Positions 43,820 through 54,700 of a stretch of 64,000 bases of DNA are shown here, one piece after another. The position numbers and the translations under genes are program-made. Below the pieces are notes generated by a model. It was given only the letters and a program-made list of their open reading frames with translations, had not been told where the DNA came from and ran no database searches. The stretch spans positions 221,367,380 to 221,431,379 of the forward strand of contig NC_133649.1 in assembly GCF_009905375.1 (NCBI RefSeq), given 5' to 3'. The stretch is from Apium graveolens (Eukaryota; Streptophyta; Magnoliopsida; Apiales; Apiaceae). Every line of letters starts with the position of its first letter. Position 1 is the first letter of the stretch.

Positions 43820-44176
43820 ATTATATGTCGTCTTGCGAGACAGAGTTTATAACTGCAACTGCAGCGGCTTGTCAAGGAAATTTGGTTGCAAAAAGTGTTG
43901 AATTATATATCTGAAGCAAAGTCTGGTCCTGTGGTTTTATACATCGACAACCGTTCTGCCATTGATCTTACAAAAAACCCAGTATTTCATGTACGTAGTA
44001 AGCACATTGATGTCCGATATCATTTCATTCGGGAATGTGTTGAGAAAGGGAGCATAATTGTCAAGCATGTGAAGAGTAATGAGCAACGAGCTGACATACT
44101 AACAAAAGCTTTGCATACAGTGATGTTTGAAAATATGAGGAAATTGCTTGGTGTTAGGAACTTGCAAGATGTTTAG
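43820..44176 (+). pseudogene. Copia RNase H fragment
   Basis: Begins in one frame with SSCETEFITATAAACQ and, after a frameshift near 43885, continues LYIDNRSAIDLTKNPVFHVR, HIDVRYHFIRE and EQRADILTKAL, the C-terminal half of Copia RNase H. The polypurine tract and LTR follow directly. The RT relic at 42655 may be from the same old copy. Confidence 0.8.
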
Positions 44177-44190
44177 ATTAAAGGGCAGTC

Positions 44191-44503
44191 TGTTGGATTT
44201 AATCTAAACATATATATGTTTTGTATTTGTTTTTCCTGCATGAATAAGTCAGCTAATCTGGCGAGTATTTTTAGGAGTTGAATTGGTCATTCAGAGTTGG
44301 AGTCATACCAGGAGTTTAGTGGAACCACTCTAGTTGCTGTGGCTATTTTTTAGGTATTAGTTCAGTCGTGCATATGCATATTTATATTCATGTATATTTC
44401 TTCTATCTGTAAGCTTGAGAAGTGAAATCCCAGTTTAGTAGTATCAGTAATAAACTTCAATTCAGCAAAAGTGTGTGTTTGTTTTGCCTGTGTGTTTCTA
44501 ACA
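44191..44503 (+). repeat. 3' LTR of the decayed Copia
   Basis: 313 bp from TGTTGGATTT to TTTCTAACA, preceded by the polypurine tract AAAGGGCAG and by RNase H. No matching 5' LTR is in the window. Confidence 0.7.
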
Positions 44504-44514
44504 CAGCATAGTAT

Positions 44515-45722
44515 ATTTCATGTTATGCATTCATACTATAACACTAATAAAAGAGGGTTTGTGGTTCTAAGGGTGCGGAGTTCCGTCTAAAATATACACG
44601 AAATAAGCATATGACATATGCCTATTCATTTTTTTTATATTTAAAATGTTCATGTTTAATTTTTTGTTTTGTATTAAAGCACATCGTCTTCCTTTTAAAT
44701 CAAAAAAGGAACATGCATCGTTTATGAAATTTGGAAAAAATAAATATGTATCTTCTTGATGCGTATATAACGGGTATTTTTGTTAGTGTTCGCGCCTTTA
44801 ATCATTTTTGACAGTTAAAACTGAAAACATGAGATATTTTGATCATTTTTTCTCTAGTCTAGTATATTACTTTACTATTATTATTTATCATTATTTTATT
44901 AATAATTAATTAATTAAAATAATTTAGTATTTTTAGTTGTATAACATAACAATAAGAGGGGGTTTCACTTTTAATAAAAATTTGTTCTAGACCTCTAGTA
45001 TATTACTTTGATATTATATTTATTGTTTTTGTTATTATTATATTAATAATTAATTAAATTAAATTAGTATTTTTAGTAGAATACCGCAATATGCATACAT
45101 ACAATACCATGAGGAGCATTTTAGAATAGATTAGAACTCAATTTATTTTAGAACGAATATCTCATTACTCACTGAGTCACTGTGCACATTCCTTTTTGCA
45201 ATTTTTATCACTCAAATCTTCATATTTTTCATTATTTTTATAGATTTATTTCATTTTACATACCTAAACACAAGATTAGGATATCACTTCTATTCTAACC
45301 ACTATCTCTATCTCATTCTCAGTTTATACAACTCTAATACTATATTCAAAGTATTCAGTTGAATCCCATAAGCTTTGCTTTTCCCAGTCTCTCTCTCCAT
45401 TAGTTATTATTTTACAAAGGGTGCAACCATTGTCAATTTATCAAACATGCATAAATATTATTTGTAGAGGTATAACTAAAACTAGATATCAGTATATATG
45501 TCTTTATTGAGAATGTGAGATTGATACATGCTTTCAATTTTCAGAAGTTGTAAAAAATGACAATTTAGTTGGCACTCCTATAATTATAATGGGGAGCCTA
45601 CTACATTATGTCATGTGGTACCTTGGCATCCGTGGGAGTTGCTCTAGTGTAGAATACTTGTGGCATTTTTAGTAGTTCAGAGCTATAAATAGTGTATCAA
45701 GCTAATTGAAGAATAAATTAAA
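44515..45722. repeat. 1.2-kb dispersed repeat, copy B
   Basis: Same orientation as copy A (24660-25950). Similarity begins almost at the end of the Copia LTR (44503) and runs to AGCTAATTGAAGAATAAATT. It has shorter ATT and TATCTC arrays and several deletions relative to copy A. Noncoding. Confidence 0.75.
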
Positions 45723-45858
45723 CTTAACCAAGGAAGGCGTTGAGTCCATTTTTTCAATTATTATGGATGGGATAGATTGGAATTTCTAAAATGGTGCCAC
45801 ATCATGTAATTTGCTAATTTTTCGTTTGGAAACTTATTTTACTATGTTTTTTAATTAT

Positions 45859-45863
45859 GTATC
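45859..45863. repeat. target site duplication GTATC, left copy
   Basis: GTATC directly before TGTTGACGG; repeated at 59665-59669 after the right LTR. Confidence 0.9.
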
Positions 45864-47157
45864 TGTTGACGGAGGAATCTGGTAACAACAAAGATTGAGG
45901 TTTCTCGCCGGAAACAAGATCTGTGACGGTGGTTTTTTGCCGGAAACTTAAGCGGTGTGTGGTTAATTGTAGTTGTTTTAGGCTGAGATTGATCAGAGTA
46001 AGTGGTGGCTCTCTTATCAGCTCTCAACTTCTTACCCTCTCAATGTGCCTACGTACCCTTTATATAGGGATCAAGCCTGACGTAGTTCTTGTAGAACAGG
46101 AAGTCTAATGAGTCTAGACTTCTTACTCCTAAGCCCAGTAGAAGCCTATCCGATATCCACCTTCCGCTAGCTTTAGGAATGTCCAACTATGAGGCCCAAC
46201 CGCAAAGGCCCAAGGCTCGTCCGTAATCGTAGGACTTCACGGATAGTGCATCTCCCTGCGCAAGGATAACACTTCGCTACAGCTATCTCCCTTGATTTAC
46301 GAACGCAGGTATAGCCACGGTTCACCCCAAATGCCAGACGCATCCCTGTCCCCCGAATGAGGATAACCCACCAGATAGCAGGACAGGTGATCCCAAGCTC
46401 TTGGGTGCAAAGTGCAGGATGACTCCAAAGTTCTCCAACGAGGACACCCGTTGAATACAAGAACAGAGCTCCCAAAGCACACACCAAAGTAAACCCCACA
46501 TCCCCAACGAGGACACCCGTTGAATACAGGAGGAGGCCTTCAATCATCAGGCATACCCCTGGAGGCCTTCAAGCTTTTCACGGACATCCCCCTCCTTGAC
46601 CGTCTCAAGGAGGGAATTCTTCAAAGAATACCTGCAACAAATACATTAGTAAAAATAACCTCCATTGCTCCTCTCCATGCAAGCTTTGTCCTGAATTCAA
46701 TATCAAAAAGTATATAGATCAAACACAGGACGCGTCCTCACCCTTTGGACGTGTCCTCACCTCCATAAACCCAAACCTGTTTCCTCATCAACCGTTCCTT
46801 ATAGCATTCAAGATCACAAGACACGTCCTAGAATTTAGGGCGCGTCTTCTTTTAAACCATCATGCACAATTTTTCACCTCCTATGACGCGTCCTTTCTAA
46901 AGTAGGCGCGTCCTAAAGCTTCCATCAATATAAGATTTCACCTGCCAAGCACTTTCATAATTATTGACGCATCCATAATGTCTGGGCGCGTCCTTCCTTG
47001 AACATGCACTCTTCTCACCTCGTAACATATCCCTTCCCAAGTAGGCGCGTCCTCAATACTCGGACGCGTCCTCACTTTCACAACGCAACACTGAGTTTGA
47101 CTGTAATTAGCCCGCGTTTGACCCGAGTCAATCCAATGCCAAATTTTGGGTATAACA
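45864..47157 (-). repeat. 3' LTR of the Tat element
   Basis: 1294 bp. A minus-strand TATA box (CCTATATAAAGGG, reverse complement of about 46066-46078) separates U3 (right part, with the GACGCGTC motifs at 46728-47070) from R/U5 (left part). Its right edge abuts the polypurine tract. Confidence 0.93.
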
Positions 47158-47168
47158 ACTACCCCCCA
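47158..47168 (-). other. polypurine tract of the Tat element
   Basis: Minus strand reads TTGGGGGGTAGT directly against the 3' LTR edge. Confidence 0.8.
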
Positions 47169-47318
47169 AATTCCATTTGCAGTTAAAAACAAAATTGGAA
47201 TTTCTTTCCAAGCGAAATTTGGCTCAAAATATGTGGACGCGTCATGAGAGGAAGACGCGTCTTACTTTCAACTTCTGCATGTGGTGTACAGCTGTCGTCC
47301 TTAGAGTCGACCTTCTTC

Positions 47319-47327
47319 TATAAATAC
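47319..47327 (+). promoter_or_regulatory. TATA box of the antisense gene
   Basis: CTATAAATA on the plus strand, 162 bases inside the element from the 3' LTR. It is followed about 30 bases later by a C/T-rich leader (CATCTCTTTTTCTCTCTC). The U3 of the 3' LTR, full of GACGCGTC motifs, lies immediately upstream, so this U3 sits between two promoters pointing apart. Confidence 0.65.
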
Positions 47328-47349
47328 CCTAGTTGCACCATACCATCAC

Positions 47350-50300
47350 CACCATCTCTTTTTCTCTCTCACACAACCGCCATTGCCGCCTTTTCAAGCA
47401 GCAGTTTCGAGGTCCAAATTCCGGTGATCTATCCAGCCATTTCCCTATTTCTTTAGCTCAATCCAACCGCCAACTCATAAGGTATACAAATCTTCCTTTA
47501 CTTTCTTATTTAATTAAGTAAATCGAGTTTAATGAGCAAAAACCCGTTCATATGCTTCGAGTTTCCATGCACCATTCTTAGCACTCCTTGTATGTATATG
47601 TGTATATATATGTAATTGTCTCATACTTTGCTTTTTCAATCTTGTAGTTGCATGTTTCTAGTTTATTAGAGAATTCTCCCAAAATCAACTATAATCGATT
47701 AAGATCCTAATACATTGCAACCATAACAGACGCGTCCTCCCGTCAGGGCGCGTCTTATATCCCCTTTAGACACGTTTAAGCTGTTCCAAGCAAATGTAAC
47801 ATAGGGCCAGAGGCATTTTAGGACGCGTCATTACAACACCCCCCTGCGGTAGATATTTAGATCGCGTCTTCACAGTATCCCCTCTTTATATATATATGGA
47901 CGCGTCCTCAGATGTTTATTCCTTATTTTGCAGCTGGAGGACGCGTCTTCTTCTTCACCATTTCACCCGTTTAAAGCACTCAACAAACGTATTGGAACCT
48001 ATTCCCCACACCTGATCTCTTTTAAACCCGACTTTCCCAACATCCACAGGACGAATTCCTTCCTTAGAGCAGAAAGACGCGTCTTCCGTTCCCTTAAATC
48101 AAAAACCTCAATAATGTCCGATTCCAGCTCTGACTCCATGGACCATGTTCCCATAATTTCAAGAATGGAAAAGAAGGAAGTCAAAAGGCAAAGAACTCCA
48201 ATTCTCCATACAAGGGGCGCCATCGAAGATTGGACGGACGACGAAATTATCCCTTCCACAAGCCTAAAACCTCAAGGAATGGCCATTTCTGATATGGACG
48301 CGTCAAACACACAGGGCGCGTCGTCCCCTCAGGGCGCGTCTCCTTCTGGGGACGCATCTCCACACAGTGTAAGTGAATTCGAAAGAAGGATTCCTGACCC
48401 TGAGACGTATCCCATATCTCCTCAAAAATATGATCCTCCCCTAGAGCATTGGGAACCCTCAGATGTAGAAATAGATTGTGACTGGACAAGGCTCAATACC
48501 CTTACTGAAGCAGAGAAGAATGCCAGAAGGAAAAGAGAGGGTAAGCTGGCATGCGTAGCTCTTGATTCAACTGCAACCGACTGGGAAATTCAATGGCACA
48601 TGAAGTACTATGACATGGAAGGCATCTAGGCGCGCCCTCTTCGAACCATGAGGCCACATATCTTTAACATCGGGAATCAAAGGATCCTCCGAATGGTGCT
48701 TACTCCAAAACTGATTTCCCTAGGCGTGGGCGCGCCCTTGCATCCATACATTAAGAGAATTTTGAAATGGTACGACGTGGCTCCAGTCCAACTATCACCA
48801 AATTCATACAAACTAGCCTGGGCTCTGTACATTATGTACCATAACCTGAGGCTGGGCGCGCCCTCAATGAAAGAGTTCAGCTTCTTTTACAGCATCAGGA
48901 AATCAATTCCCGGGTACCATTTTCTGGTAGTCAACAAATGGTTGAACAACAAAGGATTTAACGAAGGCAAAATCAGCCACGAGAGAGACTGGAAGGAACC
49001 ATTTTTCTACATTTATGACGTCAAAAGGACGCGCGTTCGCTTCAACTTGGAACCAAGTGAGTTCAATGCTCTGGACGCGTCCTGTCTCTCAGGACGCGCC
49101 TTCTCTTTTATAATCTTTTTCTTTATTTTCCTTGTTATAACCTATCATCCCTTCTTTTAGACAAAAGGACCCAGAAAGAGCTTACAAGAAAGAAGAAGAA
49201 GAGAGCAGAGAAGGTTTTGCAGTACGCTGAAAAACATTTCAACCTCAGAGACATGATTACCGAGGAGAATTTGAAGAAAATAGGAGCTTTGTCCCCACGA
49301 GTGGGTTCTCTCTGCAAATTTCGAGATTTCCACAATGGGAAACCCATCTTCACCGCTTCTGAAAAATCCAAAGGGCTCCAAGCCACAGAAATTATTCAGC
49401 CAGATATCAACAAGAAGGTGGATTTAGAGCAAGGTAAGAAATCATTATACATAAGACGCATCACGGATTTAGGACGCGTCATATTTATGCTCACTTTTCT
49501 TCCTTTAGTTTAGCCTGGCCTATAAGCGTTACTTCATATATACATTATCACCTAGGACGCGTCCTACCCCCCTGGCGTGTCTCTTAGGTAATACGTATCA
49601 CATCTTTAAGACGCGTCATTCTCACACCCATTTATACATCTTTGCATTCATCTATATCTGTCCTGCATGTAGATTTTTATATCACGTTATGGGCGCGTCC
49701 TACTTTCAGGACGCGTCTTTTTGTACATAACTAATTCCTTTTTATGTTTATACCGCAGATATGGCTTCACTCCCCAAAGGATTCGCAATTGGGGCTTCTA
49801 AAAAACTAAGGGCAAGGAAACAGGCTCCTACAAAAGTTGATCCAAGGGCAAAAACCCCACCTCCTGTTGCAACTCCTTCTCCTTCACCAAAGATAATAGA
49901 CACTACCATGTCTGACATTCCTGAGAAGGTAGAGGACGCGCCCTCAAAGCGTCAAAAAACTGTTCCTGATGACCAGTCCTTTGTCCTCAGATATCTGGGC
50001 GCGTCCTCAGTGGGTGACTTTTCTGAGGACGAAGTGAGAGGTTGGACCTTCAGGACTGAGCAACAAACAGAGGAGGCCATGGTCAAGGCTGCAGCCGAGC
50101 TTCACCTGCATGCCAGGCAGAGCGCTAACATGGCTGCCAGGCTCAGGGTGCGTCTTGCTGTTACAGACACTGCAAAGAGCCAGGCCAAAGACAAGGTCAA
50201 ATCTCTGGAAAAACACATTGCCCTGCTTACCCAAGAAAAAGATGCTGAAATCAGACGCCTGGAGGGGGAGAGGACGCGTCTGGAGATGGAAAAAGCCGTG

Positions 50301-50696
50301 TTGGAAGGCAATGTCTCCGCAATGGAGAAGCAAATGGACAGCGTCATCGCCCTGAATTCCACCATGCAGCTGGAGCTTGACACCCTGAATGATGATAGGC
50401 TGCATGGATGGACAGAGGAGAAAAAACTGGTTTATCAGCACGGCTTCCAGGCTGGATTTGAAGAATGGTGCTCTGGGTTCATTGCCAACGATCCAGAGTA
50501 TACATTCTCAAAGTTTGATGCAGATACCCAGATATGGGTAAATGATTTCAGGGTCAGGGCCGCAGAATCCATCAAGAACAAGAGGATTTTTCTGGGCTTA
50601 GAAGTAGAGGACGCGTCCCCTGATCCTGCCCCACTTCAGACTCAGCCTCCCCCTGCAGAAGGCCAAGACAAGACACAGGACGCGCCTCCTACTTAG
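47350..50696 (+). CDS. antisense gene of the Tat element, four predicted exons, one stop
   Basis: Predicted exons: leader about 47350-47481; 47934-49056; 49161-49433; 49759-50696. Introns start GTATAC, GTGAGT and GTAAGA and end TTTTGCAG, TTTTAG and CCGCAG. Both coding junctions keep phase (A|AC and G|AT). Translation should start at ATG 48114 (MSDSSSDSMDHVP), giving about 717 codons. One TAG at 48627-48629 breaks it, probably CAG to TAG. Exon 2 ends with a block like the putative gypsy-type transposase domain PF04195 (PLHPYIKRILKWYDVAPVQL, YHFLVVNKWLNNKGFNEG). Exon 4 has an N-terminal basic/Pro segment, then a long coiled coil (about 50200-50400), then an acidic Pro-rich end. Antisense genes in this place are known in Tat elements; their function is not. 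The splice model is inferred from sequence only. Confidence 0.7.
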
Positions 50697-51711
50697 GACG
50701 CGTCTTTTATCTTTTATGTATGTGAACTATTTAAGGGTGCGGGCCCCTTGAAGCCTTGCAAGTTGTAAAGACTATTTTTGAACATTCACTCACTTGCACT
50801 ATATTATTTTCATGGGCGCGCCTTGTGTTTAAGGCGCGTCTCCTTTCACTAATTTGTTACTATTTTTACTCCCGTCAAGCAAATATCCATTGTGGGCGCG
50901 TCCTCACTAGTTGGACGCGTCTTTGGTTGTTTTGGAAAGTGCATGAGCACGGCACTACACTGTAGTGTGTTTAACCAAGGCACAAGGCACGATGGGGCAC
51001 GTCCTAACTGCTTGACATGCCCTAACATTCTCTTAGAAATATTCTTTCAGGGAGGACGCGTCCTCGGTAGGGACTTTTATTTTTCAATTAAGAGCATCAA
51101 CCAATATTCCTTGGGCGCGTCCTTGGAATTAGTACACTCCCTAGTTACATTTTTACTCAAGTTCTATTGTTCCTTTTAGCAGTCACTACTTCAGCTAACA
51201 TCCACATAGATCTATCAATCAAGACGCGCCTCACCTTTGATCCAAAATACATCATCCTTCTCGCAGGACGCGTCTTTGATAAGCACTTTTTCTTTTTTAC
51301 TCATGTTCTCCATGTCATAGTAACATCCAGTCTAAAGGAGCATCAACCAAGATAACTGGGAGCGTCCTTGAAAATAGTACATTTTTCTTGAGTTTCATTC
51401 ATATAAAACCCTAGCTTAGGGCGCGTCCTGCATTTAGGACGCGTCATGAGACCAAGCAAACTGAGCAAATATCCTTTTGGAAAGTTTCAAAATTTTATTT
51501 ATAATGCGCTCTGATGTCAAAAGTGCACCAGTCCCACGGCTACTATGCTCTGTGGGGAAATTATTTCTAAAAAATGACCCTTCAACTAGTCCCAAAGTAA
51601 GTAGTACATGCACTACCCCCCTAGGCTAGGAGGAATTTATTTAATTCTAGCCTATAAACTGGGCATAAATCAAAATGATAAAAGAAATACGCAAGGGGCC
51701 AAAGCCACGCC
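50697..51711. other. spacer between antisense gene and pol
   Basis: About 1 kb where the two convergent genes of the Tat element end (antisense stop at 50696, pol stop at 51712). It carries about eleven GACGCGTC-type motifs up to 51446 and none after. No ORF is supported. Confidence 0.7.
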
Positions 51712-54700
51712 TCACTGGTAATACTTTCGGAGATGTTCCGCATTCCAAGCTCGCGGAATTAGCTTCCCGTCCATATCTTTAAGGTGATAAGTCCCCTTCC
51801 ATAGGATAGACTTTATTCTGTACGGTCCTTCCCAATTAGCTCCAAACACTCCATGTTGGGGGTTCTTTGTATTGGGCATCACTTTCCTAAGTACCAAATC
51901 ACCCACCTTCAGCAACTGTCCTTTTACCTTCTTGTTATAATACCTTGCGGCGCGCTGCTGATATGCTGCTAGCCTTAGCTGAGAATTTTCCCTCGTCTCC
52001 TCTAAGAGATCTAAATGAAGCCTTTGATTAACCTCAGCGTCTTCTTTCCCGTAACAATCTCTGCGAAGTGATCCCGATCCAACTTCCACGGGGACCATAG
52101 CTTCGTAACCGTAAGTCAGCATAAACGGCATTTCTCCCGTAGTAGATTGCGGTGTAGTGTTGTATGACCACATCACCTTCGGGAGTTCTTCAGGCCAATT
52201 CCCTTTACGTTCCTCCAGCTTGGTTTTGAGGGTATGCTTTATTATTTTGTTAACAGCTTCTGTTTGTCCATTGCTTTGAGGATGATAGACCGCCGCAAAC
52301 TCCTTCTTGATTTTCAACTCCTCACATAGCTGTCGCAACTCCTTGCTATCAAACTGTTTTCCATTGTCGAAGACCAGCTTGTAAGGGATTCCAAACCTAC
52401 ATACAATTGAGTTGAAAACAAAATCTCTGATTTTCTTTGCGGTGATAGTAGCCAGTGGCATAGCTTCCGCCCATTTAGTAAAGTAATCGACCGCAACCAC
52501 TACATACTTAACGTCTCCTTTAGCTTTCGGCAATTCTCCGATAAGATCAATTCCCCACATGGCGAACGGCCATGGGCTTGCCATAGGCGTCAAGAGTGTA
52601 GCCAGCATAGACGAGTAGTTTGCAAAGCGCTGGCAGCGATCACATGCCTTGACGAAATTTGTAGCATCTTCTCTCATTGTGGCCCAATAATACCCTTGGC
52701 GCAACACTTTTATTGCCAACGAGCTACCCCCCGAGTGATTGCCACAGATTCCTTCATGCACCTCTCTTAGGATGTAATTTCCTTCTTCTTCTTCAACACA
52801 CCTGAGCAGAGGTTGGTTGAACCCTCTCTTGTATAGGACTTCATCGTATATCACATATCTTGCGGCTTGATAACGGAGTCGACGAGCCATAAACTTATCC
52901 TCGGGGAGTGTTCCCTTGCGAATGTAAGCTAGAATGGGCGTCATCCATGTTTCCTTGGGAGCCTCATCCACTTGCATAGTTTCTATCTCTGGGATACTAG
53001 GAACCTCCTGGATTTCAAGAGGGATGGATCCTAACAATACAGCCTCTTGTTGCGACCCCATTTTTGCCAAAGCATCCGCATTACTGTTTTTCTCCCGCGG
53101 AACGCATTCCAATCTAACTTCTTTGAACATTCCAATCAGGTGCTGTGCACATCTCAAGTATAATTCTGTTTGCGGGCCTCGCGCTTGAAATCCCCCATTC
53201 ACCTGATTCACTACCAACTCTGAGTCACTTCTTGCAATTAAGTTTCGCACTCCCATTTCCAGAGCAATTTTCAGGCCATTAATCAGCGCCTCATACTCCG
53301 CATCATTATTAGTTGCATAAAACTTGAAATGAATTGCGCTCATCAGGTGGTGGCCTTCCGGAGACACAAGTACTATACCCGCACCTGCTCCTCCATTGTT
53401 AACCGCCCCATCCACATGCAAGATCCACCAAGGATGCGGAAACTCCTCCAAAGACTCCTCGGCATGAGGTGGATATAGCATTACCAAAGCTTTATCATCA
53501 ATTTCAGAATCAAATTCCAACAAGAAATCGGCTAAGGCTTGCCCTTTTATCGCTGTTCGAGGCACATATTCCAAATCAAACTGTCCCAACTCCACAGCCC
53601 ATTTCAGCATTCTGCCTGATGACTCTGGTTTGTGCAGGACCTGTCGCAGCGGGTACGCTGTACGAACTTCAACTCTATGGGCTTGAAAATACGGTCGTAA
53701 TTTTCTTGACGCAAGAATCAGGGCGTAAACCAGTTTCTCCATATTTGTGTAGCGAGTTTCAGCGTCGTGTAACCGCTTGCTCACGTAGTACACTGGTGAT
53801 TGCTGCCCATCTTCCTCTCTTACCAGAACTGCACTGATCGAATATTCAGACACTGCGAGGTACAATATTAGATTTTCCCCATCCAACGGCTTTGACAACA
53901 TGGGAGGATGTCCCAGTTGCTCCTTGATTCTTTTGAAAGCCTCTTCACATTCTGACGTCCATACAAAGTCTTTCCCAGCTAATTTAATCGCCTTGAAAAA
54001 CTCCTTGCATCTATCAGACGACTTGGAAAAAAATCGATTTAACGCGGCGATTCTCCCAGTCAAACTCTGCACCTGTTTCACATTGGTAGGTGACTTTATA
54101 TCCAATAATGCCTTAATCTTCGCGGGGTTGGCCTCAATTCCCCTGTGGTTGACAATGAACCCGAGAAACTTGCCCGACTCCACGCCGAACACACATTTCT
54201 GCGGATTTAATTTCATACGAAACCTCCTCAGAATATTAAACATCTCCATCAGGTGCTTGATATGGTCAGTTGTCACCTCAGATTTCACCAGCATATCGTC
54301 CACATACACTTCCATGGTTCTCCCGATTTGATCTTTGAACATCATGTTTACCAACCGCTGGTAGGTTGCGCCAGCATTAATCAAACCAAACGGCATTCCT
54401 ATGTAACAGTATAACCCCCTGTCCGTAATAAATGATGTATGTTCTTGATCGGGGCCATACATCGGAATTTGATTGTATCCGGAGTATGCATCCATAAAAC
54501 TCAACAACGCATGCCCCGCCGTCGCGTCAACCAACTGATCGATTCTTGGTAGCGGGAAGCTATCCTTTGGGCAGGCCTTATTGAGATCCGTGAAATCCAT
54601 ACATGTCCTCCACTTCCCATTCGGTTTCTTCACCAGTACTGGATTTGCAAGCCACTCGGGGTAGAATGATTCTTTGATCAACCCCACCTCCAACAACCGG

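Larger units (their letters stand above)
46728..51446. repeat. array of GGACGCGTCC-type palindromic motifs
   Basis: By eye about 38 motifs with an intact CGCGTC or CGCGCC core between 47233 and 51446, plus seven in the U3 of each LTR (46728-47070; 59238-59560). Forms are GGACGCGTCC, GGGCGCGTCC and GGGCGCGCCC; decayed forms include GACGTGTCC, GACACGTCC and GACGCATCC. Spacing is irregular, often in pairs 16-20 bases apart. They lie in exons, introns, leader and trailer of the antisense gene and in noncoding DNA up to 51446. Gag-pol has almost none; two lie at 55059-55068 and 55107-55116 in the Asp/Pro-rich part before RT. Confidence 0.95.

Noticed and set aside
46173..46547. A 124-codon ORF in the Tat LTR on the minus strand (repeated at 58683)
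   Set aside because: Lies in R/U5 of both LTRs, no domain, repeats of a short phrase; most likely chance.
47928..48113. Coding start of the antisense gene at 47928
   Set aside because: It opens at TTG inside a good intron acceptor (TTTTGCAG); the first ATG in frame is at 48114.
53469..54331. Plus-strand ORFs of 122 and 143 codons inside pol
   Set aside because: Shadows of the conserved pol frame on the other strand.
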